The translations under genes were made by a program, and so were the position numbers. The notes below the pieces were generated by a model. That model saw only the letters and a program-made list of their open reading frames with translations, was not told where the DNA came from and made no database searches. A DNA stretch of 64,000 nucleotides from Paenarthrobacter sp. GOM3 (GTDB lineage Bacteria > Actinomycetota > Actinomycetes > Actinomycetales > Micrococcaceae), in contig NZ_CP136562.1 in assembly GCF_018215265.2 (NCBI RefSeq), forward strand, positions 3,596,001-3,660,000. The letters run 5' to 3'. Of this stretch, positions 44,415 to 52,260 are shown piece after piece (positions within the stretch are counted from its first letter, which is position 1; every line of letters starts with the position of its first letter).

Positions 44415-44756
44415 ATGGCCACTTTTGCTGTCACCTACTCCTACTCCGATTCCACGGCCGCCCAACGGGACGTGGTCCGGCCAGTCCACGTGGAGTTCCT
44501 CAAAGCCCAGTTCGAAAACGGCCGGCTCCTGAAAAGCGGACCCTTCGGACCGGAAGAAGCTCTGGGCGCCCTGCTGATCATCGCGGGTGAATCCAAGTCA
44601 GACGTCGAATCCCTCATGGACCAAGACCCGTTCCACGAAGCCGGGCTCATTGATGAGCGAACGGTTCGGCAGTGGAACATCTTCTTCGGCGCCGACGCCG
44701 CGCAGCCCGCTCAACCGGCCGGCCAGCCCGCCACGCAGCCCGCCGGCCGGAACTGA
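44415..44756 (+). CDS. YciI-like small protein
   Basis: A 113-residue protein of the YciI/muconolactone-isomerase-like dimeric ferredoxin fold: VTYSYSDSTAAQRDVVRPVHVEFLKAQ, then SGPFG and MDQDPFHEAGLIDERTVRQW, ending in an Ala/Pro/Gln tail (QPAQPAGQPATQPAG). The Asp/His in the DPF-x-E-A-G-L region is the usual conserved site. Family members include chlorinated-muconolactone processing enzymes. It is the first gene of a catabolic operon. Its ATG has AGAGGA upstream. Confidence 0.78.
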   Translation: MATFAVTYSYSDSTAAQRDVVRPVHVEFLKAQFENGRLLKSGPFGPEEALGALLIIAGESKSDVESLMDQDPFHEAGLIDERTVRQWNIFFGADAAQPAQPAGQPATQPAGRN

Positions 44757-44765
44757 GGTTCCCGC

Positions 44766-45815
44766 ATGCTGTCAGCCATCACAGTCTCCCGGGAAACCAT
44801 TGAGTTCCAGGAATCCCCTGAGCCAACCCTGAAACCCGGCCATGCCCTGGTGCGAGTCCACAACGTCACCCTCTGCGGCACCGATCTCCACATCTGGGAG
44901 GACGACTACCCCACAGAGTTGCCCCTGATCCAGGGGCACGAATTCTCCGGAATCGTCGAAGCCATTGCCACAGGGAACACCCAAGGCTTCGCCGTGGGAG
45001 ACCGCGTTGCGGTGAACCCCATCATCTCCTGCGGCCATTGCCGCCCCTGCCTGAGCGGTCGGTATAACGTCTGCCGGAATGTCGGCTGCCTGGGTTGTTA
45101 CTCGGATGGTGCGCTCACTGAACTGATCAGCGTTCCCCTGGATAAACTCCACCCAGTGCCGGACGAACTTCCGCTGGACATAGCAGCCATGGGCGAACCT
45201 GCTTCCATCGCCATGCAGGCGGTGAACCGGGGCAGGCCAGAGGCCGGGGAAACAGCGCTGGTGCTGGGAAGCGGGCCCATCGGTCTGTTGGCCACGCTCT
45301 ACCTGACGGAGCTCGGCCTCAAGGTGATCTGCGCCGATACCGAGCAGCATCGCTTGGACCTCGCCATCGAATTCGGGGCCGTGGACACGCTCCTGGTGAC
45401 GCCGGGAATGGAGTTCCCCGACGCCCATCAAGCTCCACGGTTGGACGCGATGACCGACGGTTACGGGCCCCAACTGGTCATGGAAGCAACGGGCGTCCCT
45501 TCATCCCTGGAAAACGCGATCAGGCTTGTTGCCAGCGCCGGGAGGATCGTCCAAGTGGGTATCTCGCCACGGCAGGCCAACGTTTCCATGAAGGACATCC
45601 CCTACAAGGAACTGGACATCATGGGCAGCCGCATGAGCTTGAACCTCATACCTGACGGCCTCGCATTGTTGTCCCGCCACCCTGAACAGGCCCGGGCCCT
45701 CATGACACACCGCTTCGCCCTCGCCGACCTCCAGCAAGCATTCCACCTCATGCAGGGACGCACGGAAAAGATCGGCAAGATCCTCATTGAGATGCCGGCG
45801 GCGGGTGTCGCATGA
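44766..45815 (+). CDS. Zinc-dependent alcohol dehydrogenase (MDR family)
   Basis: A 349-residue medium-chain dehydrogenase. The catalytic zinc site is LCGTDLH with GHEFSG; the structural zinc cysteines are CGHCRPCLSGRYNVC; the coenzyme-binding motif is VLGSGPIGLLA. It resembles sorbitol/threonine dehydrogenase-type members. It begins nine bases after the YciI-like gene and overlaps the next gene by four bases (ATGA). The substrate is unknown. Confidence 0.88.
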   Translation: MLSAITVSRETIEFQESPEPTLKPGHALVRVHNVTLCGTDLHIWEDDYPTELPLIQGHEFSGIVEAIATGNTQGFAVGDRVAVNPIISCGHCRPCLSGRYNVCRNVGCLGCYSDGALTELISVPLDKLHPVPDELPLDIAAMGEPASIAMQAVNRGRPEAGETALVLGSGPIGLLATLYLTELGLKVICADTEQHRLDLAIEFGAVDTLLVTPGMEFPDAHQAPRLDAMTDGYGPQLVMEATGVPSSLENAIRLVASAGRIVQVGISPRQANVSMKDIPYKELDIMGSRMSLNLIPDGLALLSRHPEQARALMTHRFALADLQQAFHLMQGRTEKIGKILIEMPAAGVA

Positions 45816-47440
45816 GTACCCCCATCCCCACCGAAACCGGCCAACTCAACCCAAGCTACGACGTCGTGGTTATGGGCAGTGGCGCGGCAGGGCTGGTTGC
45901 CGCCGTCCGCGCGGCCGACGCAGGACTAAGCGTCCTGGTTGTTGAAAAGGCTTCGCTTTTGGGCGGTACGACGGCGGCTGGCGGCGGCGTCATGTGGGCG
46001 CCCAACAACAATCTCGCCAAGGCGGCCGGGTACCAGGACAGCCATGCCGACGGCGTTGCTTACCTCTCCGAGGCGGCCGGGCACGTGATGACGGCCGGCG
46101 AAATCGACTGGTACGTCTCCACTGCGCCGCGAGCCGTGGAGTTCCTCAACACGAACACCAAAGTCTCCATGGTTCCCATCGCCCGCCCCGATTACCACAT
46201 GGAGTGGAAGGGTGCCGCGAACGGTGGCAGGGGCTTGGACAACAACGCGTTCGACCCCCAGGAGTACCCGGGCTTGGCGGAGCTGATCCGGCCGTCGTCG
46301 TACTTCCCGTTGCTCACCATGACCGAGCGGGACGAACTCAACGGCCGCGCAGCTGACCCTTCGCTCCTGGAGCACCGCGCATCCACGGGCATCCGGACCA
46401 TGGGCGGCGCACTGGTGGGAAGCCTGGTTGCGAGCGCCTTGGACCGCGGGGTCCACATCGTGGTGTCGAGCCCTGTGGAGGAGTTGTCCCGGACCGGAAC
46501 CGGGTGGCTGGTGGCCCTGGGCGGTACCGCCGCCGGGGCCCCGGTGGACGCGACCGCCGTCGTGCTTGCCTCGGGCGGCTTCGAATGGAACCCTCGCCTC
46601 CGTTCCGCTTTCCTTCCGTATCCCGTGACGCCGATCAGTGCGCCGTCCAACGAGGGCGACGGCCTGGAGCTGGGGCTGAAGGCTGGAGCGGCTGTTGAGG
46701 ACATGTCGGCTGTGTGGGGTGTCCCGGTTATTTCGACGGCGGCCCATCAGTACGACGGCCGGCGTTCGGGCCGCATGGGGAACGTGGAAATGACGCTCCC
46801 GGGTTCCATCAGTGTGAACAGCGACGGGAAGCGCTTCGTGAACGAGGCGTTGAATTATCACGACGCCAGCCGGGTCTTCGCGTCCATCAATCCGCACACG
46901 GGCAGGCAGCAAAACAATCCCGCGTGGTTGGTGTTCGACGCGGACTATCTCGCCAAGTACCCGGTGGCGGGGTCTGTGCCCGGCGAACCCGCTGAATGGA
47001 TGGTGTCCGCGCCGAGCCTGGACTTGCTGGCCAAGGAGGTGGGCATCAATCCGGCTGGCCTGGAGTCGACGGTTTCGCGGTTCAACGCCGACGCGGCCGT
47101 GGGCGTGGACACGGAATTTGGGCGCGGAGCGACACCGCAGGACCGCTTCCTGGGCGACGCCGGCAACACGCCCAATCCTTGCCTGGCGCCTTTGCTTAGG
47201 GCTCCGTTCTACGCCGTGCCCATCCATGCAGGGGTCCTGGGCACGTCGGGTGGGCTGGCCACGGACTTCAACGGGCGCGTGCTGGACCATCGGCAGCAAG
47301 CGATTCCGGGGCTCTACACTGCGGGCAACGTCTCGGCCGGTGTCTTCCGGAACAACTATCCGGGCGGTGGGGCAACCCTGGGCTCTGCGATCACCCGGGC
47401 CTTCGCCGTGGGCGAGGACCTGGCGGCGCGGCTCAAGTAG
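45812..47440 (+). CDS. KSTD-like FAD-dependent oxidoreductase, second copy
   Basis: A 542-residue FAD_binding_2 protein. VVVMGSGAAGLVAAVRAADAG binds the dinucleotide; EKASLLGGTTAAGGGVMWAP and the C-terminal GLYTAGNVSAGVFRNNYPGGGATLGSA complete the FAD site. It is a paralogue in layout of the flavoprotein at 34859-36622, ending the neighbouring operon. Coupled to the alcohol dehydrogenase by an ATGA overlap. Possible activities are 1(2)-dehydrogenation of cyclic ketones or enoate reduction. Confidence 0.83.
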   Translation: MSTPIPTETGQLNPSYDVVVMGSGAAGLVAAVRAADAGLSVLVVEKASLLGGTTAAGGGVMWAPNNNLAKAAGYQDSHADGVAYLSEAAGHVMTAGEIDWYVSTAPRAVEFLNTNTKVSMVPIARPDYHMEWKGAANGGRGLDNNAFDPQEYPGLAELIRPSSYFPLLTMTERDELNGRAADPSLLEHRASTGIRTMGGALVGSLVASALDRGVHIVVSSPVEELSRTGTGWLVALGGTAAGAPVDATAVVLASGGFEWNPRLRSAFLPYPVTPISAPSNEGDGLELGLKAGAAVEDMSAVWGVPVISTAAHQYDGRRSGRMGNVEMTLPGSISVNSDGKRFVNEALNYHDASRVFASINPHTGRQQNNPAWLVFDADYLAKYPVAGSVPGEPAEWMVSAPSLDLLAKEVGINPAGLESTVSRFNADAAVGVDTEFGRGATPQDRFLGDAGNTPNPCLAPLLRAPFYAVPIHAGVLGTSGGLATDFNGRVLDHRQQAIPGLYTAGNVSAGVFRNNYPGGGATLGSAITRAFAVGEDLAARLK

Positions 47441-47458
47441 CCGCGCTTGGGGGGACGC

Positions 47459-47491
47459 AAACGCCCGACGGCGACTACCGCCGTCGGGCGT
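47459..47491 (+). terminator. Terminator after the second KSTD-like gene
   Basis: A 14-bp perfect stem (47459-47472 with 47478-47491) closes on a five-base loop, 18 bases past the stop. Confidence 0.8.
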
Positions 47492-47502
47492 TCCGCGTTC
47501 CC

Positions 47503-47717
47503 ACCCCACGTTGCGAGGCCCAATCCGCAGGGTAACCAGACACCAAACCCTGCAAAGCGGGCCACCCAACAAACCCACCCCACGTTGCGAGGCCCAATCC
47601 GCAGGGTAACCACACACCAAACCCTGCAAAGCGGGCCACCCAACAAACCCACCCCACGTTGCGAGGCCCAATCCGCAGGGAACCCGCCCACCAAACCCTG
47701 CAAAGCGGGCCACCCAA
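47503..47717. repeat. Three tandem copies of a 74-bp stem-loop unit
   Basis: ACGTTGCGAGGCCCAATC starts at 47507, 47581 and 47655, an exact 74-base period; the last unit is shortened. Each unit holds GCAGGG...ACCCTGC arms that can form a hairpin. Between units one and two only a couple of loop bases differ; unit three differs more. A single relative is at 34804-34866. Confidence 0.85.
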
Positions 47718-47725
47718 CGGAGGGG

Positions 47726-48457
47726 TTAGCGGGCGTAGAGCTCCGCGAAGTTCCGCAGGACGCGCATGGGCTCTGTCACCGATGAGCTCCGGGCCGTTTC
47801 AATGAGCTCGTCTGCTGTGTGGGGCGGGAAGTAGCCGGAGTTCTTGTAGATGTTGATGCGGGTGATGAGTCCCTCGGCGTCGAGTTCGGGGTGGAACTGG
47901 GTGGCGTAGAGGTTGTTCTTGATCCTGAACATGTGCACAGGGCACGCTGCCGAGCTCGCCAACAGAACCGCGTGGGCAGGCAGTTTGCTGCACGCCTCCT
48001 TGTGCCCGACGAACGCGTCGAACGTGTGCGGGACGTCTTTAAGCAGGGGGTCGCGCTCGCCCTCAGCGGTCAGCTTGATCTCCGTTGCCCCTACTGGTTC
48101 GCCGAAACGGCGATCGATGACGGCGCCCTGGTGCACACCCAGGGTGCCGACCCCGTAGCAGGCGCCGAGGAACGGGAAGTCCTCGGCCACGATCCGATCC
48201 AGGAGCGCTGAGAGTTCCGCCTCCACCCGAATCTGGGCTGCGTCCTTCTCCTCCATCGGATCGCTGGACGTATAGGGACTGCCTCCGACGATCACTCCGG
48301 AGTAATCGGAGAGTTCAAGGGGCGGCAATGGCTCGGATTCCAACCGCCAACGGACCAGTTCTTCAGGTTTCAGGCCGCAGTATCGGAGGTAGGCCTGATA
48401 CTCGTCTTCGGCTGCGGCGTCTTCGGCGCGGGTGGCCAGCAAGAGAAAGGGCTTCAC
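47726..48457 (-). CDS. Class I glutamine amidotransferase
   Basis: A 243-residue GATase1 protein. The nucleophile elbow is FLGACYGVG (Cys), and QFHPELD carries the His and Glu of the triad. Related proteins are stand-alone GMP-synthase-like amidotransferases of unknown acceptor. The GTG at 48457 gives the N-terminus VKPFLLLATRAED seen in relatives as I recall; an ATG at 48553 would add 32 residues and overlap the upstream control region of the divergent MFS gene. Confidence 0.78.
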   Translation of the reverse strand: MKPFLLLATRAEDAAAEDEYQAYLRYCGLKPEELVRWRLESEPLPPLELSDYSGVIVGGSPYTSSDPMEEKDAAQIRVEAELSALLDRIVAEDFPFLGACYGVGTLGVHQGAVIDRRFGEPVGATEIKLTAEGERDPLLKDVPHTFDAFVGHKEACSKLPAHAVLLASSAACPVHMFRIKNNLYATQFHPELDAEGLITRINIYKNSGYFPPHTADELIETARSSSVTEPMRVLRNFAELYAR

Positions 48458-48554
48458 AAGGCCAGTCTGCGCGAGGAATGGCTGGCGGACAAAGTGTGTT
48501 GCTGGAAGGAGGGGGTTTCTGACAGAGACTCCCACAGTCCGCTTTGGCTGCATA

Positions 48555-48569
48555 GGGTTGACTCAACCC
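48555..48569. promoter_or_regulatory. Perfect 15-bp palindrome before the MFS start
   Basis: GGGTTGACTCAACCC is a perfect 7+1+7 palindrome ending three bases before the MFS ATG. It could be an operator or a hairpin limiting translation. Confidence 0.35.
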
Positions 48570-48572
48570 CCT

Positions 48573-49856
48573 ATGAACAGCCCCCCAGCACGGCCCATCC
48601 CCGAGGAGCAATATTTGAAGCAGGACCCTGTGGTCGTCCAACCGCAATCGCCCGAGGCGACCGCCGTAGAAAGGCAGCAGCCCAAGAAGATCCCGTGGGG
48701 CGGACTCCTTGTTTTGGCGGCAGCCGGCTTCACGGCGGTGACCACCGAACTCCTGCCCTCGGGTTTGCTCCCCCAAATCAGCCGCGACCTGGGCGTTGAC
48801 GAGTCCGCCGTGGGTTCCCTGACAGCGGTGTATGCGGCCATCATCGTGTTCACGGCCTTGCCGCTTTCACGGTTCCTGGCCGGAAGGGTTCCCCGGAAGA
48901 CCCTGCTGATCGCCACAGTGCTTGCCTTCGCCCTGAGCAATGTGCTCTTGGCGTTGAGCCCCACGCTGGGATGGGCGATCGGGGCCAGGCTCCTCGGCGG
49001 CATCGCCCACGGCATGCTGTGGTCCAGCATGGCACCGTATGTGGCGCGCATCGTTCCCGCGCACTCCGTAGGCAAGGCCATGGCAGTGGTCTTCAGCGGC
49101 AACAGTATTGCGTTGGCCGTGGGAGCGCCCATCGGGACCTTGATGGGATCGCTGATGACCTGGCGTGCTTCCTTCCTGGTCCTGGCTGGAGTGGGTGTGC
49201 TTCTGGCAGTGCTGGCTTTCTGGCTTCTTCCGGGGGCCCACGACCACGCCAGCCAGAAAGCTCCGTCATTGCGGGCAGCCATGAAACTGCCCGGCGTCGT
49301 GGCCATCGCCATCGCATGGCCCCTCCTGCTGCTGGCCCACTTCACGCTCTTCACCTACGTGGCACCGTTCCTGCTGGCCTCCGGGCTCCCGGAATCCGCC
49401 ACCAGCCTTTCCCTCTCCGTGGTGGGAGTCGCCAGCCTGGTGGGTATTTGGATTGCCGGCATGACCGCTGACTCGCACCCACGCCGCTCGGTGATTGCCG
49501 CCGTCGGACTGTTGACGCTTGCATTCGCATTGCTCCCGGCACTGGGTGGCACCTGGGTGGGCGCGTTTGGCCTCATGACTTTGTGGGGAATCGCGTTCGG
49601 TGCGGTGGGTATCTACAACCAGGCGGCGATTCTCCGCGCAGGTGGGGAACACAAAGATGCCGCCAACGGCCTCACTGTGGTGACCATCCAACTAGGCATC
49701 GCCGTCGGAGCGGTCTATGGAGCGTTCGCCCTCACCAGCGTCGGAGCCCAACTTGTCCCGTTTGCCGCGGCCATTCCCACTGCCATTGCGTTGGTAATCA
49801 TCATCGCCAGCCGCCGCGGCGGCTATCCAGCAGGGCCGCGGGAGAAGCGCCGTTAA
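48573..49856 (+). CDS. MFS transporter, DHA1 (AraJ/YdhP-like) type
   Basis: A 427-residue, 12-helix major facilitator. FTAVTTELLPSGLLPQISRDLGV in helix 1 and AGRVPRKTLL after helix 2 fit the DHA1 sugar-efflux/drug-efflux group (AraJ, YdhP). The ATG at 48573 is used since the longer frame's upstream residues look non-native; its ribosome site is weak and a palindrome lies directly before it. Likely an exporter of unknown substrate, divergent from the amidotransferase. Confidence 0.82.
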   Translation: MNSPPARPIPEEQYLKQDPVVVQPQSPEATAVERQQPKKIPWGGLLVLAAAGFTAVTTELLPSGLLPQISRDLGVDESAVGSLTAVYAAIIVFTALPLSRFLAGRVPRKTLLIATVLAFALSNVLLALSPTLGWAIGARLLGGIAHGMLWSSMAPYVARIVPAHSVGKAMAVVFSGNSIALAVGAPIGTLMGSLMTWRASFLVLAGVGVLLAVLAFWLLPGAHDHASQKAPSLRAAMKLPGVVAIAIAWPLLLLAHFTLFTYVAPFLLASGLPESATSLSLSVVGVASLVGIWIAGMTADSHPRRSVIAAVGLLTLAFALLPALGGTWVGAFGLMTLWGIAFGAVGIYNQAAILRAGGEHKDAANGLTVVTIQLGIAVGAVYGAFALTSVGAQLVPFAAAIPTAIALVIIIASRRGGYPAGPREKRR

Positions 49857-49921
49857 CATTTCCGAAACATGCCAGTGACGTGATCTTCACGAACGAGGGA
49901 TTTCTGTAACTTACCTGCAAC
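49853..49921 (+). promoter_or_regulatory. GlnR-like boxes upstream of the ammonium transporter
   Basis: GTAAC-TTACCT-GCAAC (49906-49921) fits the actinobacterial GlnR box GTNAC-N6-GNAAC exactly. TTAAC-ATTTCC-GAAAC (49853-49868) is a second, slightly weaker match, and GTGAC-N6-TTCAC (49875-49890) a third, 22 bases after it. This supports induction under nitrogen limitation. Confidence 0.6.
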
Positions 49922-50031
49922 TTAGCTCTTCTGAGCCGGAAACATAGCTCACCGAATATTGATCGGGGGGCTAGCGAGGGCCGGACAAATCCAGGCCCGT
50001 TTCGGACAGGCTTGATCAGAAGGGAACGCAG

Positions 50032-51360
50032 GTGGAGATCTCTGCGCAACACGTCTGGCTGATGTTGTCATCGGCGATGGTGCTATTCATGACCCCGGGC
50101 CTCGGCCTGTTCTACGGCGGCATGACCCGTGCCAAGGCCGCCCTGAACATGATCATGATGAGCTTCATCTCCGCCGGCATCGTGGGCGTGGTGTGGGTCC
50201 TGTGGGGCTACTCCATGACCACCGGCGACGGCATCCTGGGCCTGTTCGGCAACCCTTTCGCGCACTTCGGCCTGCAGGACCTGATGGGATCCCCCGACCT
50301 CATCAAGGCAGGTTTCGCCGCAACATTCGCGATCATCACCGTGGCCCTCATCAGCGGTGCAATCGCGGACCGGGCCAAGTTCGGCGCCTGGGCCTTGTTC
50401 GTCCCGATCTGGGTGACGGTGGTCTACTGCCCCTTGGCATACATGGTCTGGGGCGGTGGCCTGATGAGCGCCGGCGGTGCCCTCACGGAGATCTTCGGCC
50501 AGGTCATCGACTTCGCCGGCGGTGCAGTGGTTGAGGTCAGTTCCGGAACCGCCGCTTTCGTCCTCGCATTGATCGTGGGAAAGCGTCACGGCTTCGCCAA
50601 AGACCCCAACCACCGCCCCCACAACGTGCCGTTCATCATGATCGGCGCAGCTATCCTGTGGTTCGGCTGGTTCGGTTTCAACGGTGGCGCTGCCACTACC
50701 GCCGCGCAGGCCGGCCTCATCTGGGTCAATACCCTGGTGGCCCCGGCGGCGGCCATGCTCAGCTGGCTCGTCGTGGAGAAGGTCCGTCACGGGCACCTCA
50801 CCTCACTGGGTGCGGCATCCGGTGTGGTCGCCGGCCTCGTCGCGATCACCCCTTCCTGCGCCAACATCACCCCGCTCGCAGCACTGGGCCTGGGCTTGGT
50901 GGCCGGTGCCGCCTGCGCAGTGTTCGTGGACCTGAAGTACAAGTTCGGTTTTGACGATTCCCTTGACGTGGTGGGTGTCCACTTCGGCGCCGGTGTCATC
51001 GGCACACTCTCCCTGGGCTTCATCGCCTTCCCGCAGGACGGCGTCGCCGGCGGCCTCCTCTACGGGGGCGGTCCCCAGCAGCTCATTGCACAGACCATGG
51101 CCGTGCTGGTCACCATCGCGCTCTCCGGCGTGGGCACCCTGGTCATCGGCCGGGCCATCCACAAGACCATCGGCTTCCGGGTTCCCCTGGAGCACGAAGT
51201 CACCGGAGTGGACCTCACCCAGCACGCGGAGTCGGCCTACGAGTTCGGGCTCACCGCCCACGGCCACTTCCGCCAGCAGCAGGCACACTTGTCCGCACTG
51301 ATCGGCCGGAAGCCCGCCGCGCCCAGGTCCGAACATGCCAAGGAAGACAGCTTCGCCTGA
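50032..51360 (+). CDS. amt: Ammonium transporter
   Basis: A 442-residue Amt protein with 11 membrane helices. FMTPGLGLFYGGMTRAKAALNMIMM is the first-helix signature, and DFAGGAVVEVSSGTAAF and the later VDVVGVHFGAGVIGTLSLGF-like segment (DVVGVHFGAGVIG) include the conserved pore His. Start is GTG with GAAGGGA upstream. No glnK or glnD gene follows; a perfect palindromic terminator does. GlnR-like boxes lie upstream. It would recover ammonium, which purine breakdown also releases. Confidence 0.94.
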   Translation: MEISAQHVWLMLSSAMVLFMTPGLGLFYGGMTRAKAALNMIMMSFISAGIVGVVWVLWGYSMTTGDGILGLFGNPFAHFGLQDLMGSPDLIKAGFAATFAIITVALISGAIADRAKFGAWALFVPIWVTVVYCPLAYMVWGGGLMSAGGALTEIFGQVIDFAGGAVVEVSSGTAAFVLALIVGKRHGFAKDPNHRPHNVPFIMIGAAILWFGWFGFNGGAATTAAQAGLIWVNTLVAPAAAMLSWLVVEKVRHGHLTSLGAASGVVAGLVAITPSCANITPLAALGLGLVAGAACAVFVDLKYKFGFDDSLDVVGVHFGAGVIGTLSLGFIAFPQDGVAGGLLYGGGPQQLIAQTMAVLVTIALSGVGTLVIGRAIHKTIGFRVPLEHEVTGVDLTQHAESAYEFGLTAHGHFRQQQAHLSALIGRKPAAPRSEHAKEDSFA

Positions 51361-51376
51361 CAGCACCACAAACGAG

Positions 51377-51418
51377 CAGCAGCCGACGGCGGAACCCGGG
51401 TTCCGCCGTCGGCTGCTG
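51377..51418 (+). terminator. Perfect 42-bp palindrome terminator after amt
   Basis: 21 bases on each side pair with no unpaired loop, centred at 51397/51398, followed by TTTTG. It begins 17 bases past the amt stop. Confidence 0.85.
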
Positions 51419-51463
51419 TTTTGTGCGCCCCACCCAACTAGGTCGCGCCTGTGCTCAGTTGGG

Positions 51464-52060
51464 TTAGCCGGAACCGTTCCAGATGCGCTGCCACCATGTC
51501 CGTCTGGACACCGGCACGGCCTCCGGCTCGGGAGGAGCTGCGGCGGCCCTTCGCTGACGCCACCGTTCCAGTTCTGCGTCCACATCTCGGAGCTTGGTGA
51601 TCACGGGTGGACCGCCCTGAAGTTGCCGCCTGGCTTCGATCACCCGTTTGTTGAAGTCCTCAAGGATGTCCCGGACTTGTTTCTCTGTGTACTGCTGGTC
51701 CAGCTTGGCATCGAGCTCGGAGTCCTCGATCCGCAATAGAATCGCGGGTGGGCCGATACCACTGAGCCGTTCGCGTTGGATGAGGCCCTTGACCCACCAG
51801 TCCGGGTCGTAGTGCTCCCCCAGGCCCGGGATGGGTTTACCGGCGTACTTGAGGTTGTCGAATTTCCCTTGGTCCATGGCGTCGCGGATCAGGTACTCAA
51901 CCCTGGCGGCGTCGTCCACCTTCCGGCGCTTCTCCCGCTCCTGGGCATCGGCGGCCTCGATCTCCGTGTCTTCTTCCGCGTTCCCGCCCCAACCACGCAC
52001 GGCGCGTAACTCCGCGCCGCGCTCAAGCCTGCGCCTGAAGGCGTTGTTCCCGGCATTCAC
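51464..52060 (-). CDS. DUF1992 (DnaJ-homologue C28-like) protein
   Basis: A 198-residue protein with the DUF1992 core: YLIRDAMDQGKFDNLKYAGKPIPGLG followed by DPDWWVKGLIQRE. It has no membrane segment. The domain occurs in bacterial YhdN-like proteins and in a DnaJ subfamily; its role is unknown. The GTG at 52060 is fixed by AGGAGGTG seven bases upstream, so the longer frame to 52231 is rejected. The C-terminus is Arg/Ala/Pro-rich and ends WWQRIWNGSG. Confidence 0.85.
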   Translation of the reverse strand: MNAGNNAFRRRLERGAELRAVRGWGGNAEEDTEIEAADAQEREKRRKVDDAARVEYLIRDAMDQGKFDNLKYAGKPIPGLGEHYDPDWWVKGLIQRERLSGIGPPAILLRIEDSELDAKLDQQYTEKQVRDILEDFNKRVIEARRQLQGGPPVITKLRDVDAELERWRQRRAAAAPPEPEAVPVSRRTWWQRIWNGSG

Positions 52061-52156
52061 GTTCTGCCACCTCCTCGCCCGGCAGTCCTCTCCTGCCGGA
52101 CATCGTGGTTCTGGTTCCAAGTATTCCGCACATTGCCCCTGTTTCGGCCTGTACCC

Positions 52157-52243
52157 CCACCACCCACTATGGAAACGAACCAGCCCCGACACGCCGTGGA
52201 AGCGGGGTGTCGGGGCTGGCTGTCGGCTCAAAGTGGGTGGTGG
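52157..52243 (-). terminator. Nested hairpin after the SulP-carbonic anhydrase gene
   Basis: Outer arms 52157-52168 and 52232-52243 and inner arms CCAGCCCCGACAC (52180-52192) and GTGTCGGGGCTGG (52207-52219) all pair perfectly. It lies 18 bases past the stop on the minus strand. Confidence 0.7.
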
Positions 52244-52260
52244 AGGTCCCGCCGCTTGAG

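Noticed and set aside
45926..47713. 595-codon minus-strand frame over the second KSTD-like gene and the 74-bp repeats
   Set aside because: Repeated LPCGLGLATWGG-like stretches come from translating the tandem repeat; the rest is antisense.
47503..47717. Possible CRISPR array
   Set aside because: Units are 74 bases long and almost identical throughout, with no unique spacers and no cas genes.
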